From CAWFGW01 sp963815495 (lineage in GTDB: Bacteria; Bacteroidota; Bacteroidia; Cytophagales; JAAEPT01), in NCBI GenBank assembly GCA_963815495.1, contig CAWFGW010000010.1:1-64000 (forward strand): a stretch of DNA of 64,000 nucleotides, read 5' to 3'. Under the pieces are notes generated by a model that was not told the origin of the DNA, did no database searches, and was given only the letters and a program-made list of their open reading frames with translations. Shown piece by piece: positions 16,663-25,579 of the stretch. Numbering within the stretch: the first letter of the stretch is position 1; every line of letters begins with the position of its first letter. A program made the translations under genes and the position numbers.

Positions 16663-17583
16663 ATGGAAAAGTTTATTGGAATTGACATTGGCGGAACTAA
16701 TGTAAAAATTGGTTTAGTAGATATGAATGGAACACTTTTGGAAGTTGAAAAATATCCAACGGCTGAACTTTTAGGTACTGGTGATTTTATGAAAGCCTTT
16801 GCTGAAATATTAAAAAATCACTTGGTTACACATCCAGATGTTAAAAAAGTAGGGATGGGGGTTCCAGGGCTTGTCTCTAAAGATGGGAAATCCTTAGTAG
16901 AACTAGCAAATGTACCTGTACTTAATGGAATTTCTATGGTTCCTTATTTAGAAAAAGAATTTCCTACGGTTAAGTTTTTCTTGGATAATGATGCAAATGC
17001 TGCTGCTTTAGGTGAGTATTATTTCTCACAAGAGGAAGTTCCTGAAAGCTATATTTTCATTACTCTGGGTACAGGTGTAGGCGGTGGCTGTGTAATTGAT
17101 AAAAAAATATTTCGTGGTGCTAACGGAAATGCCATGGAAATTGGACACATACTAACTCATTCTGGAAAAACAGTTGAAACACACATTGGAAAAAAAGGAT
17201 TAGTCGCATTTACAAAAAAAGAAATTGGCAAAGGAAAAAAATCTAAACTTGAAAAAGTGGATGAAATTGATGCTAAAGCCATTGTGAAAGCTGCTAAAAA
17301 AGGAGACCGAGTTGCACTAAAAACATTAGACATGATGGGAAGAGTGCTAGGTGAGTGCATAGTATCAACAATAAGAATACTCGATGTTCACACTATATTA
17401 ATTGGAGGTGGTGTCGCTAAAGCATACGACTTATTTAACGAGAGCATGATGGATACCATTGAAGAGTGGCTTCCTCCGTATTACACAAATGATTTAGTGA
17501 TTAAATTAGCTACTTTAGGAAATGATGCTGGAATGATTGGTGCCGCGGCCCTTTGCTTCATGGATGAAACCGAGAAGTATTAA
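16663..17583 (+). CDS. ROK-family sugar kinase (glucokinase-like) without the zinc motif
   Basis: This cytoplasmic ATP-dependent kinase of the ROK family has a normal length of 306 residues. It shows the phosphate-1 motif IGIDIGGTNVKIGLVD at the start, the catalytic aspartate in DNDANAAALGEY (about 108-118), ITLGTGVGGGCVID (about 132-145) and GHILTHSGK (about 163-171). The CxCGxxGCxE zinc motif that normally follows the GH segment is absent; the equivalent stretch is THIGKKGLVAFTKK. Glucose or another hexose is the likely substrate, but specificity cannot be read. It is transcribed alone, divergent from the met operon. Confidence 0.85.
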   Translation: MEKFIGIDIGGTNVKIGLVDMNGTLLEVEKYPTAELLGTGDFMKAFAEILKNHLVTHPDVKKVGMGVPGLVSKDGKSLVELANVPVLNGISMVPYLEKEFPTVKFFLDNDANAAALGEYYFSQEEVPESYIFITLGTGVGGGCVIDKKIFRGANGNAMEIGHILTHSGKTVETHIGKKGLVAFTKKEIGKGKKSKLEKVDEIDAKAIVKAAKKGDRVALKTLDMMGRVLGECIVSTIRILDVHTILIGGGVAKAYDLFNESMMDTIEEWLPPYYTNDLVIKLATLGNDAGMIGAAALCFMDETEKY

Positions 17584-17625
17584 TAGCGTAGGATACAATT
17601 AATACTAAATACTGAAACCACATTT

Positions 17626-18567
17626 ATGAAAAAACTTGGCTTTTTACTTCTGATATTCACGCTAATACTTTCAACAACTTCATATGCTCAAAACCCAAAG
17701 CAGATGAAGAAACATAGAAAAAAAGCGAAAGCTAAACAGAAAGCATATAAAGAACCACTAAACTATGATCCAAAACGAGGTGATAAAGATGGTGATGGGA
17801 TAGCCGATTATGCTGATCACTGCCCTAATACTCCAACAGGCATGCCTGTTACCCCATTTGGCTGTCCTATTGATCGAGATTTTGATGGAACTGTAGATAC
17901 GTTAGATGCTTGTATTGATGTACCAGGTCCAAAAACCAATAAAGGGTGTCCATGGCCGGATACTGATGGTGATGGGATTAATGATAATGAAGATGCTTGT
18001 CCTAAACTAGCTGGTATTCCTGAATATAAAGGTTGCCCAGATCGTGATGGAGATGGTATTTTGGATACGGAAGATAAATGTCCGGATGACTATGGTATAG
18101 CGAAGTTCAAGGGTTGCCCAGACACAGATAATGATGGTATAGCCGATTCAGAAGATAAATGCCCGAAAGTGTGGGGTACCATCGATAACAAAGGTTGCCC
18201 TCCAATTAAAGAAGAAGAACAACAAGCTATTCAAGATGCCTTTGACAACTTACTCTTTGAAACAGGAAAAGCAGTTATTAAGACTTCTTCGTATGAATCT
18301 CTTGACAAACTTGCCGAGGTCATGAAAAACAATCCTCAAGCAAAACTAAAAATTGAAGGACATACCGATAATGTGGGTGACGAAGAAGACAACCAAGTAT
18401 TATCAGATGCACGCGCGCATGCTGTAAAAGATTACTTGGAGAGAAAAGGGGCCAATTGGAATCAGATTACTGCAGCAGGCTTTGGTGAAAGTCGACCAGT
18501 CGCTGATAACCACACCGACAATGGAAGACGAAAAAATAGACGCGTAGAGTTTATCTTAAGTTACTAA
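17626..18567 (+). CDS. OmpA-family protein with thrombospondin type 3 repeats
   Basis: This is an envelope protein: signal peptide (about 1-21, ending SYAQN), a basic lysine-rich stretch, five TSP3-type calcium-binding repeats (about 54-190, each with D-x-D-x-D-G-x-x-D and CP turns), and a C-terminal OmpA peptidoglycan-binding domain (about 200-313, with GHTDNVGDEEDN and NRRVEF). It lacks the N-terminal barrel of classic OmpA, so it is probably periplasmic, linking wall and outer membrane or a partner protein. It begins 42 bp after the ROK gene and ends in a strong terminator. Confidence 0.9.
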   Translation: MKKLGFLLLIFTLILSTTSYAQNPKQMKKHRKKAKAKQKAYKEPLNYDPKRGDKDGDGIADYADHCPNTPTGMPVTPFGCPIDRDFDGTVDTLDACIDVPGPKTNKGCPWPDTDGDGINDNEDACPKLAGIPEYKGCPDRDGDGILDTEDKCPDDYGIAKFKGCPDTDNDGIADSEDKCPKVWGTIDNKGCPPIKEEEQQAIQDAFDNLLFETGKAVIKTSSYESLDKLAEVMKNNPQAKLKIEGHTDNVGDEEDNQVLSDARAHAVKDYLERKGANWNQITAAGFGESRPVADNHTDNGRRKNRRVEFILSY

Positions 18568-18593
18568 ATCGCATAAAAGAATCTTATAAAAAA

Positions 18594-18625
18594 AGCCCCA
18601 ATAATTTTACAGTTATTGGGGCTTT
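18594..18625 (+). terminator. rho-independent terminator after the TSP3-OmpA gene
   Basis: An 11-bp perfect stem (AGCCCCAATAA with TTATTGGGGCT) with an 8-base loop is followed by TTTCTC; the A-rich left flank gives U-rich ends on both strands. Confidence 0.85.
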
Positions 18626-18755
18626 CTCATTACTTAAGTTGTTAAAATTAACTCCTATGTATTCTAGAATTCAATAAGCATCTGTTTCACGATAGAAAAG
18701 TGTTTGTAAATAACTATAAAAATTGAAGCACCTAGTCTCTAACAATCACAGAAGC

Positions 18756-19733
18756 TTACTCTCCAGCTTCGTATTTTGTTAATACAGCTTCATAATTATT
18801 AACATCTATGATTACTGGCTCAATTTTCATAAAAGGAATTGAGCCAGTCTCATTCTCTATTGAACCAAATTCATCTGGATTGATATCATTCCCCATAGCA
18901 AGGTCATAAGCTAAACGAGAAGCTTTTTTCGATAACTCTTGCAAAGGCTTATAAACTGTCACACTCTGAGTCCCTTTTACAATGCGTTTAATTGCTGCTA
19001 TTTCTCCATCTTGACCTGCTGTGGGAATGCTATCATATCCTAAACCACGGTAAGCATCTATAACACCCTCTGCCATTGCATCATTGCCCACTATAATGGC
19101 ATCGACTGAATCACCTTTTTCAGCAAAGAAATTGAATGTTTCTGCATATGCTTCAGCGGCTATCCACTCCGACATAAATTTATCGTAAACAATATTCACC
19201 TCTCCCTTATCTATAAGAGGTTGTATCACTTTCATTTGTCCTTCTCTGAATAACCACGAATTGTGATCTGATTTTGGACCACTAATTATCATATAATTTC
19301 CTTTAGGAACTCTTTCCGTTATATAATTGGCTTGTAACTCACCTACTTTTACACCATCGAAGGAAACATAATAATCAACATCACACCCCAAAATTAAACG
19401 TTCGTACGAAATGACTTTCACTCCCTTGCTATGGGCATAATCAACTATTCTACATGCTTTTTGAGCGTCAGTTGGAACAAGTAATAAAACTTTAACCCCA
19501 TCTTTTATAAGCTCTTTAGCTTGCTCAAATTGTAAGCTATCGCTACTATTTGCAACCCTAATCTTTATATCAGCACCTAATTCTGTTAAATTTTGTTTGA
19601 GATAAGAACTATCTATCGTCCACCTTTCTGATAAAAAGTCATCCATAAGAAATCCGATCTTAGGATTTTCTTTCGTACAGCTACTGCAAAAGATTGAAAT
19701 GCAGATTACTAGTGGGGTAAATACTATTCTCAT
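18756..19733 (-). CDS. XylF-like sugar-binding lipoprotein (orphan)
   Basis: This is a periplasmic-binding-protein fold of the LacI/XylF type. A lipoprotein signal ends in FCSSC with C19. The mature protein has IGFLMDDFLSERW (close to the IGLSMDDLRLERW start of D-xylose-binding proteins), VISYERLILG, YYVSFDGVKVGELQA, YMIISGPKSDHNS, AIIVGNDAMAEGVIDAY and AGQDGEIAAIKRIVKGTQSVTVYKPL. D-xylose or a related sugar is the likely ligand. No ABC permease or ATPase gene is near, so it may serve a sensor or a distant transporter. It is a single gene on its strand. Confidence 0.85.
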   Translation of the reverse strand: MRIVFTPLVICISIFCSSCTKENPKIGFLMDDFLSERWTIDSSYLKQNLTELGADIKIRVANSSDSLQFEQAKELIKDGVKVLLLVPTDAQKACRIVDYAHSKGVKVISYERLILGCDVDYYVSFDGVKVGELQANYITERVPKGNYMIISGPKSDHNSWLFREGQMKVIQPLIDKGEVNIVYDKFMSEWIAAEAYAETFNFFAEKGDSVDAIIVGNDAMAEGVIDAYRGLGYDSIPTAGQDGEIAAIKRIVKGTQSVTVYKPLQELSKKASRLAYDLAMGNDINPDEFGSIENETGSIPFMKIEPVIIDVNNYEAVLTKYEAGE

Positions 19734-19794
19734 ACTTCAAAGTTAATAACTTTCGAAATAAACATAATAAAATCACAACAATCAATAGGCAAAC

Positions 19795-20292
19795 TTATGC
19801 TCGCTTCCCCAGTTCAATAGCTTTCATGTTCTCAATTTTACCTGAATTAATCTCGAAAACAACAATTGTTTTTACCTGATGAAACCCCACTTTTCCTGCT
19901 GCGCCAGGGTTTATATGCAACAAATTTTTAATTCGCTTATCGGGCATAACTCTTAAAATATGTGAATGACCACAAATAAAGAGGTCTGGTTTTAATCGGT
20001 AAATTTCTTCTCTAATCTTCGGATAATATTTACCAGGATAGCCTCCAATATGAGTCATCCAAACAGTGAGACCTTCCACTCGGAATTTTAAATGTTCAGG
20101 ATGTACAATTCGAACATCTTGTCCATCAATGTTGCCATAAACCCCTCTCAAAGGAGCAATTTTACGTAACTCATCGGATACGGCAATTGTTCCAAAATCA
20201 CCCGCATGCCATATTTCATCACAATCAGCAAAATGATTTTTTACTTTTGGGTCGATGTACCCATGTGTATCTGATATTAAACCAATTTTCAT
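19795..20292 (-). CDS. YfcE/MJ0936-type metallophosphoesterase
   Basis: This 165-residue calcineurin-like phosphoesterase has all metal ligands: ISDTHG (6-11), HAGDFG (30-35), GNIDG (about 53-57), THIGG (about 80) and CGHSH (about 110-114). The small size fits the YfcE/MJ0936 group of phosphodiesterases that act on small substrates; the natural substrate is unknown. It lies 61 bp upstream of the XylF-like gene on the same strand and is divergent from the OmpA gene at 20349. Confidence 0.9.
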   Translation of the reverse strand: MKIGLISDTHGYIDPKVKNHFADCDEIWHAGDFGTIAVSDELRKIAPLRGVYGNIDGQDVRIVHPEHLKFRVEGLTVWMTHIGGYPGKYYPKIREEIYRLKPDLFICGHSHILRVMPDKRIKNLLHINPGAAGKVGFHQVKTIVVFEINSGKIENMKAIELGKRA

Positions 20293-20315
20293 ACGGCAGC
20301 TAGTTAATAAAATTT

Positions 20316-20323
20316 TATATTTG
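20316..20323 (+). promoter_or_regulatory. TAnnTTTG -7 element before OmpA-family gene
   Basis: TATATTTG matches the Bacteroidota -7 consensus and lies 25 bp before the ATG at 20349. No clear -33 TTTG is seen. Confidence 0.4.
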
Positions 20324-20348
20324 ATAAGCTATAAAACAACTTATCATT

Positions 20349-21059
20349 ATGAACAAATTTCTAATTGGTATTCTCTTACTGGTCATTTCATTAAGTACCT
20401 TGGCTCAAACAGACCAACCACCTATTCCTAAAGCTGGGGAAGTGTTAATGAAATTTTGGATAACAGATTGGGATGAAATACCTGAAGCGGATGCACGAGT
20501 TGTAGTCAACAGCAGTTCAATGACCTTTAATGCTGAAGGGAATTCCGACATCGATGGCCATTTTAACCTACTAGCTCCTAATGGCGACACTTATGACATT
20601 GCCGTTTATAAGTTTGATACGGTTTTCCATTTTAATGGCATTGAAACCCCTAAAGAAGATTTGGCTGGCTATGAATTCGAGATGCATTTGAAAATAAAAG
20701 TTGTAACCAACGAATATGTTAGCATAAATAATCTAGCCGTCTATTTTAAAACTAATGACTATAGTTTGGACTCAGAAGATACGAAAGCAATCGATTTAGT
20801 ATTAACTAAATTAAAAGAAAACCCCACAATGAAAATTGAAATTGCTGCACATACAGATGATGTCGGAGACAATAAAAGTAATTTACGTTTATCACAACAG
20901 CGTGCTAATGCAGTGAAAAACTATTTACTAAAAAAAGGGATTAGTGCTAACCGAATCGTGTCAAAAGGATATGGTGAAGAGAAACCCATCGCTTCGAATG
21001 ATACTGAAGAAGGTAAAGCGAAAAACAGACGAGTAGAATGTCGTGTAATTCAGGAATAA
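20349..21059 (+). CDS. OmpA-family envelope protein
   Basis: The signal peptide (about 1-19, ending STLAQ) is followed by a middle domain of about 100 residues that reads like a carboxypeptidase-regulatory-type beta-sandwich (VVVNSSSMTFNAEGNSDIDG), then a C-terminal OmpA domain (about 125-236) with AVYFKTNDYSL, AAHTDDVGDNKSN, LSQQRANAVKNYL and NRRVECRV. It should bind peptidoglycan from the periplasm. It is a single gene between oppositely oriented neighbours and is similar in plan to the protein at 24540. Confidence 0.88.
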   Translation: MNKFLIGILLLVISLSTLAQTDQPPIPKAGEVLMKFWITDWDEIPEADARVVVNSSSMTFNAEGNSDIDGHFNLLAPNGDTYDIAVYKFDTVFHFNGIETPKEDLAGYEFEMHLKIKVVTNEYVSINNLAVYFKTNDYSLDSEDTKAIDLVLTKLKENPTMKIEIAAHTDDVGDNKSNLRLSQQRANAVKNYLLKKGISANRIVSKGYGEEKPIASNDTEEGKAKNRRVECRVIQE

Positions 21060-21132
21060 TGAATGTAAATATGTGAGTATTTATTATTTAAGATTTTTTG
21101 TATAAAAAGTTTACAACACTAAATTTAAATAC

Positions 21133-21780
21133 TTACACCTTCCATTTTTCAGGAGCTTCTCTCCATTCTTTGAGTGATTCTAATTCATTGGCTTGCACAT
21201 ACCCCATTTCGATGGCTTGAGGTATTAATGCATTATAATCACTTAAGCAAACCAATTTTACTGCTGCTTTTTCAAAGTTTTTATCTGCAACAGGAAACCC
21301 ATAGGTAAAAATGGCTACCATACCCAACACCTGTGCTCCCGCTCTTTTTAATGCTTCCACCGCTTTTAGAGAGCTTCCGCCCGTAGAAATCAAATCTTCC
21401 ACGACTACTACTTTTTGACCTGGTTTCAAATAACCTTCAATCTGATTAGACATACCATGTTCTTTTGGCTTCGGTCGAACATAACAAAAAGGGATATCAA
21501 GCAAATCAGAAATTAAAGCACCTTGAGGAATTCCTGCTGTTGCCACTCCGGCAATGGATTCTGTTTCTGGAAAATTTTCTTTCACGGCTTCGGCAAGCTG
21601 CTGTGCAATATATTTCCGTATTTTAGGTGACGACAAAGTAACTCTGTTGTCACAGTAAATAGGTGATTTCCAACCAGAAGCCCAAGTAAAAGGTGATTCG
21701 GGTCTTAATTTTACTGCCTCTACCTCAAGAAGAGAAGCGGCTACTTGCTTTGCTGTTGATTGATTATATATTTTAGCCAT
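21133..21780 (-). CDS. pyrE: orotate phosphoribosyltransferase
   Basis: PyrE joins orotate to PRPP to make OMP in pyrimidine synthesis. The PRPP-binding signature VVVVEDLISTGGSSLKAVEA is complete (about 115-134), and FTWASGWKSPIYCDNR near the N-terminus is the usual orotate-site region. The start at 21780 (MAKIYNQS) gives 215 residues; a start at 21804 would add MIISIFVI, which is not typical. It is divergent from the NUDIX gene and stands alone on its strand. Confidence 0.95.
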   Translation of the reverse strand: MAKIYNQSTAKQVAASLLEVEAVKLRPESPFTWASGWKSPIYCDNRVTLSSPKIRKYIAQQLAEAVKENFPETESIAGVATAGIPQGALISDLLDIPFCYVRPKPKEHGMSNQIEGYLKPGQKVVVVEDLISTGGSSLKAVEALKRAGAQVLGMVAIFTYGFPVADKNFEKAAVKLVCLSDYNALIPQAIEMGYVQANELESLKEWREAPEKWKV

Positions 21781-21863
21781 GATTACAAAAATAGAAATTA
21801 TCAACGCTTTCCATTTGTTTGGAATGATTAATTTTTAAGATTTGTCCTTCTTAAAAATAACAG

Positions 21864-22529
21864 ATGGTCTTTTTCATAAACGATACAAAAGTTCGAATAA
21901 CCGAAAACATTGTTGCCCTTACTAAAGAGTACGACATTGTACTTAAAAATGTAAAACATGCTGAACCAGATCACCTGAAAGGCAAAGTACTAATTGTAGG
22001 AACTCATAAAAATGTTATCAATGAATTTGTAGATATCATTGAAGGAAATCCGTTAAAGAGGTTAAAGTCCATTACCTTTATCGTTTCAGATAAAGCAGAT
22101 ACTTTTAAAGCTGTTAAATCACACTTTAAATTAGTGAAAGCAGCAGGAGGCATTGTTGAAAAAGGGGATAAAATACTTCTTATTCATCGCCTAGGTGTAT
22201 GGGATCTACCCAAGGGAAAGTTAGACAAGGGGGAAACTATTCCAAAATGTGCTGTACGAGAAGTAGAAGAGGAAACTGGTGTAAAAGTGAAATTATCCTA
22301 TCAAATTTGTACTTCTTACCACACTTATGTAAGAAACAAAAAGAGAAACCTCAAGAAAACGTATTGGTACACCATGAAGTGTCTGGATGATAAAAAAATG
22401 CAGGCACAGGCAGAGGAAAACATTGATGAAGTACGCTGGTGCTCACGCGAAGAAGTAGATGAGCTAATGAAAGATTCCTATGAGTCGCTAAAGCGTGTAT
22501 TGAAAAAATACTACAAATCTAAGTCGTAA
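21864..22529 (+). CDS. NUDIX hydrolase with N-terminal extension
   Basis: The Nudix box is complete: GKLDKGETIPKCAVREVEEETG (about 117-138). It follows WDLPK. Before it is an extension of about 90 residues (MVFFINDTKVRITE...) of mixed alpha/beta character, and the C-terminal part is rich in lysine. The family hydrolyses nucleoside diphosphates linked to other moieties; the substrate is unknown. The 3' end overlaps the 3' end of coaD by 19 bp in convergent orientation. Confidence 0.9.
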   Translation: MVFFINDTKVRITENIVALTKEYDIVLKNVKHAEPDHLKGKVLIVGTHKNVINEFVDIIEGNPLKRLKSITFIVSDKADTFKAVKSHFKLVKAAGGIVEKGDKILLIHRLGVWDLPKGKLDKGETIPKCAVREVEEETGVKVKLSYQICTSYHTYVRNKKRNLKKTYWYTMKCLDDKKMQAQAEENIDEVRWCSREEVDELMKDSYESLKRVLKKYYKSKS

Positions 22530-22969
22530 GGCAAATATTGGGAAACATCCCCTCCCATTTTATGAATCTCTCGAGCGATAGTAGAGCTAATATGTGCTAA
22601 CGAAGGTGTTGTAATCAAAAATACCGTTTCAAGCTCATTGTTCATTATTTTGTTCGCTTGAGCAATCGTATTTTCATATTCAAAGTCAGTAGTGTTACGT
22701 ACACCTCTTAAAATATACTTAGCACCAATGTCCTGAGCAAACTTAGCGGTTAACCCTTTAAAAAGTTTTACATTGATATTATCTATCCCTTCAAAAGTCT
22801 GACTGATTAAAGCTACCATTTGTTCAATTGGAATGTAGCGTTGCTTACTTGTATTTTCCCCTACTCCAATAATTATCTCATCAAAAACCTTCGCTCCTCT
22901 TAGGACTATGTCTTGATGTCCACGAGTAAAGGGGTCAAAAGATCCAGGGAATAGCGCGATTTTTTTCAT
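22511..22969 (-). CDS. coaD: phosphopantetheine adenylyltransferase
   Basis: CoaD makes dephospho-CoA from 4'-phosphopantetheine and ATP, the fourth step of CoA synthesis. The 152 residues match the family. The nucleotidyltransferase signature PGSFDPFTRGHQD with T15-x-G-H18 and the C-terminal SSTIARE segment are present, with YILRGVRNTTDFEYE between. The stop overlaps the converging NUDIX gene. It begins immediately after the DUF3822 gene, so the two are translationally coupled. Confidence 0.96.
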   Translation of the reverse strand: MKKIALFPGSFDPFTRGHQDIVLRGAKVFDEIIIGVGENTSKQRYIPIEQMVALISQTFEGIDNINVKLFKGLTAKFAQDIGAKYILRGVRNTTDFEYENTIAQANKIMNNELETVFLITTPSLAHISSTIAREIHKMGGDVSQYLPYDLDL

Positions 22970-23860
22970 CTATTTTTGTTGATATGCTGAAAAAAGCTCA
23001 AAATATTGGTAATCATATATTTCATCAAAAACAAAGCTAAATCGTAAATGCTGTGGTCGTTTGCCTAATGCAAGGTGACGAAGATATTTTCTTAATTTAG
23101 TGAAATGCATTGAAGTCTGATCTATTTCTCCATACAAGCTCACCTTAGCTACTTCTGGGTTAAAGTCAAGTTCATGCATCACTAGCATGATATAATACGC
23201 TAAATCTTCTGCTGATGTATAAGAGAAGATATTACAATAATTAAGATGGCCGTCTTTTAAACCTACAATGGTTATTGAGTAGGAATCCGTATGCACAAAC
23301 AATTCATGACCTGTTTTAATCGACAACTCCCGCGTTACAGCATCACAAAAAATATTACTCGCATGATCTAAAGCAATTGTTTTAGAGGGATATAAACTTT
23401 TGACCCACTGATCTAATTCTTGATGGACCGCAAACACACAATGAGCTTCGGTTCCTTTAAAAGCGGATGAAAAAAGCACATCTTTGTCTGAGATTTCTGT
23501 ACTTAATTTTAGAAAAAAACTTCTTTTATCTTCTGCATAAAGAGAGTGTGGAACAAAAGCAAATTTCTTATTCTTAACCACAAACTTTATTTCCTTCCAG
23601 AAGCCTGCTTTCAAAAAATGGTGTTCATCAAACAACAAAGAGAGCTGTTCTAATAAATCGGTAGTTTGATGTAAATCCTGAAATTTAAAATGCTCCAAAT
23701 ACATGGCTTGACTGTGCTCTGTGTCAACTACCAGCACAAAAAAATCCTTTTCACTCAATTCAAATATTAATGAATAAAGTGCTAATCGATCGACATCAAA
23801 CTTTAAATCTTTAATTCGTTTTGCCTGACTATAAGTGCTTCTAATTGCTTCTGTTATCAT
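22970..23860 (-). CDS. DUF3822 family protein
   Basis: This 296-residue cytoplasmic protein matches the Bacteroidota-specific DUF3822 family. It has two similar halves with alternating strands and helices. The second half carries ELFVHTDSYSITIVGLKDGHLNYCNIF and a late FSFVFDEIYDYQYFELFSAY segment, a plan like actin-fold (ASKHA) proteins. No catalytic residues can be assigned. It adjoins coaD without a gap and overlaps the gene before it by 4 bp, an arrangement that suggests joint expression. Confidence 0.75.
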   Translation of the reverse strand: MITEAIRSTYSQAKRIKDLKFDVDRLALYSLIFELSEKDFFVLVVDTEHSQAMYLEHFKFQDLHQTTDLLEQLSLLFDEHHFLKAGFWKEIKFVVKNKKFAFVPHSLYAEDKRSFFLKLSTEISDKDVLFSSAFKGTEAHCVFAVHQELDQWVKSLYPSKTIALDHASNIFCDAVTRELSIKTGHELFVHTDSYSITIVGLKDGHLNYCNIFSYTSAEDLAYYIMLVMHELDFNPEVAKVSLYGEIDQTSMHFTKLRKYLRHLALGKRPQHLRFSFVFDEIYDYQYFELFSAYQQK

Positions 23861-24432
23861 TTTTCCCAGTTTCCTTTAGTTGTAGGCGCACTTTGAGAAC
23901 CAAACTTCAACGGTTTATACAATCCATCTTTTTGGCGTGCAGGGTTAACAGGCTTACTATCTTCAACTTCTATTACTGCGCCTTCCTCATCAAATTTTGC
24001 TGCGAAGATGTTAAACACCGTGTCTGCATGAGGTAGCTTATCAATATTATTAATATCGAATTTAGGATATTCTTTTGCATATAAAGAATCCTTAACAGGA
24101 ACAGATCGTAGAGTATCATAACTCACAATAACACTATCACCACCATAAGGTCGTGTAATAATTTCCTCTTTTCGATTCGTGATATAGAAGTTTGCCGTTT
24201 TAAGAAACACTTTAAGTGAATCCCAATTATCCGTATACTCGTTATTAACTGAAAAATAAGCTATCTCGGCTTTTCTTATCAACGTTAATTTCTCGATGAC
24301 TTGCTCTTCTACTTCTGCTATATATCTTTTCTCCTCATTTTTTTCTTTAATACGCATATACAGCACTGTAGCTAGCACAGCACTTAGCAAGAAAAAACTT
24401 ATGGTAACGATAGAAATGATTCTTTTTCTCAT
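23857..24432 (-). CDS. membrane-anchored pseudopilin-like protein, unknown
   Basis: This 191-residue protein has one N-terminal membrane helix (about 5-25) after MRKR, a charged helix, and then LTLIRKAEIAYFSVNNEYTD (about 51-70), which resembles the part of type IV pilins and pseudopilins just after the N-terminal helix. The C-terminal part is hydrophilic and contains strand patterns. There is no prepilin peptidase site with the usual G-F-x-x-x-E. It overlaps the DUF3822 gene by 4 bp and is the first gene of the series leading to coaD. The function is unknown. Confidence 0.6.
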   Translation of the reverse strand: MRKRIISIVTISFFLLSAVLATVLYMRIKEKNEEKRYIAEVEEQVIEKLTLIRKAEIAYFSVNNEYTDNWDSLKVFLKTANFYITNRKEEIITRPYGGDSVIVSYDTLRSVPVKDSLYAKEYPKFDINNIDKLPHADTVFNIFAAKFDEEGAVIEVEDSKPVNPARQKDGLYKPLKFGSQSAPTTKGNWEK

Positions 24433-24539
24433 ATAGACTATTACAAAAGTAAGAAATTAACATACAATTGCACATCTCTGTGCAAAACTAGTAATATGTT
24501 TATTTTTAAAGAAAAATAATAGCGCCATCTTTGTTTTAA

Positions 24540-25550
24540 ATGAAACTCTTGCACGCCATATGTTTGCTCATAATTTTCTTGCTATCGTATACAGCAAGAA
24601 GCCAAACACTACCTGATAGTTTACAAAACCATCAAGTGCGTAATTCTCCTGACTCAACGGTTTCACAAAAGCCACTATTACTACTTGACACAACAAACAC
24701 AAATAGTTTAATTAGTACAGATAGTGTGCTAACAAAACCGCCAACACCACCATTGATACTTACCCCTGTACAAATCAACAAAACTATTGACACGTCTAAA
24801 ACAAAAGCGTCACATAAAATACTTTTAGACAGTACCACTCAATCAGCATCCACATCAACTGATACAATAGTAAAAATCGACAAACAAAAAGAAAATTCTA
24901 TCAAAGTACTCACTCCTGAATTAACAGAAGTTCACTTAGTAGTACACGTTACCGATAGCATTACTAAAGCGCCATTAAAAGCTAGTATCATCATGAGCAC
25001 GTTAAACCTAAAAGGAAAAGCAAATGGTACGGGTATTTGTAACAGCAATGGATATTTCAACTTCAAACTGACTCCAAATTCGCACTTTGAGATCACGGTA
25101 ATGTACCCCCAATATATTCCTAAAACAGTAGAAGTAAATTTTGAAGAGACACCTCCTACTTCTTCGATTTTTGAATTAACTTTTCAACTCAATTTATTTG
25201 AAGTGGGTGATGTAATCCAGCTACCAAATATTAATTTTAAACAGAGTGACTTTCATTTACAAAGAGAAGCTTTCCCTGTATTGGATAAGTTGGTTACTCT
25301 GATGAAAGAAAACCCTAACATGAGTATCAAACTAAAAGGACATACCGACAATACAGGAAGTCCTACCGCTAACTTAAAACTTTCTCAACAGCGTATCAAT
25401 GAGGTTAGGTATTACCTCATTAGAAAAGGAATTAAACTCAATCGTCTAAAAGGAGAAGGCTATGGTGACACCAAGCCTTTAGTACCAAACAACTCTCCTG
25501 AAAATTTGCAAAAGAACAGACGTGTTGAATTTGAAGTATTAAAAATTTAA
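24540..25550 (+). CDS. OmpA-family protein with carboxypeptidase-regulatory-like domain
   Basis: The signal peptide (about 1-22, ending TARSQ) is followed by a low-complexity Ser/Thr/Pro-rich stretch of about 100 residues, a carboxypeptidase-regulatory-like beta-sandwich (about 128-212, VVHVTDSITKAPLKASIIM) and an OmpA domain (about 225-336; LKGHTDNTGSPTAN, LSQQRINEVRYYL, NRRVEFEV). It is probably a periplasmic wall-binding protein with a flexible tether. It stands alone, divergent from the pseudopilin-like gene. Confidence 0.88.
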   Translation: MKLLHAICLLIIFLLSYTARSQTLPDSLQNHQVRNSPDSTVSQKPLLLLDTTNTNSLISTDSVLTKPPTPPLILTPVQINKTIDTSKTKASHKILLDSTTQSASTSTDTIVKIDKQKENSIKVLTPELTEVHLVVHVTDSITKAPLKASIIMSTLNLKGKANGTGICNSNGYFNFKLTPNSHFEITVMYPQYIPKTVEVNFEETPPTSSIFELTFQLNLFEVGDVIQLPNINFKQSDFHLQREAFPVLDKLVTLMKENPNMSIKLKGHTDNTGSPTANLKLSQQRINEVRYYLIRKGIKLNRLKGEGYGDTKPLVPNNSPENLQKNRRVEFEVLKI

Positions 25551-25579
25551 GCTTCTTCTTAAAAATGAACAAACGCTGC

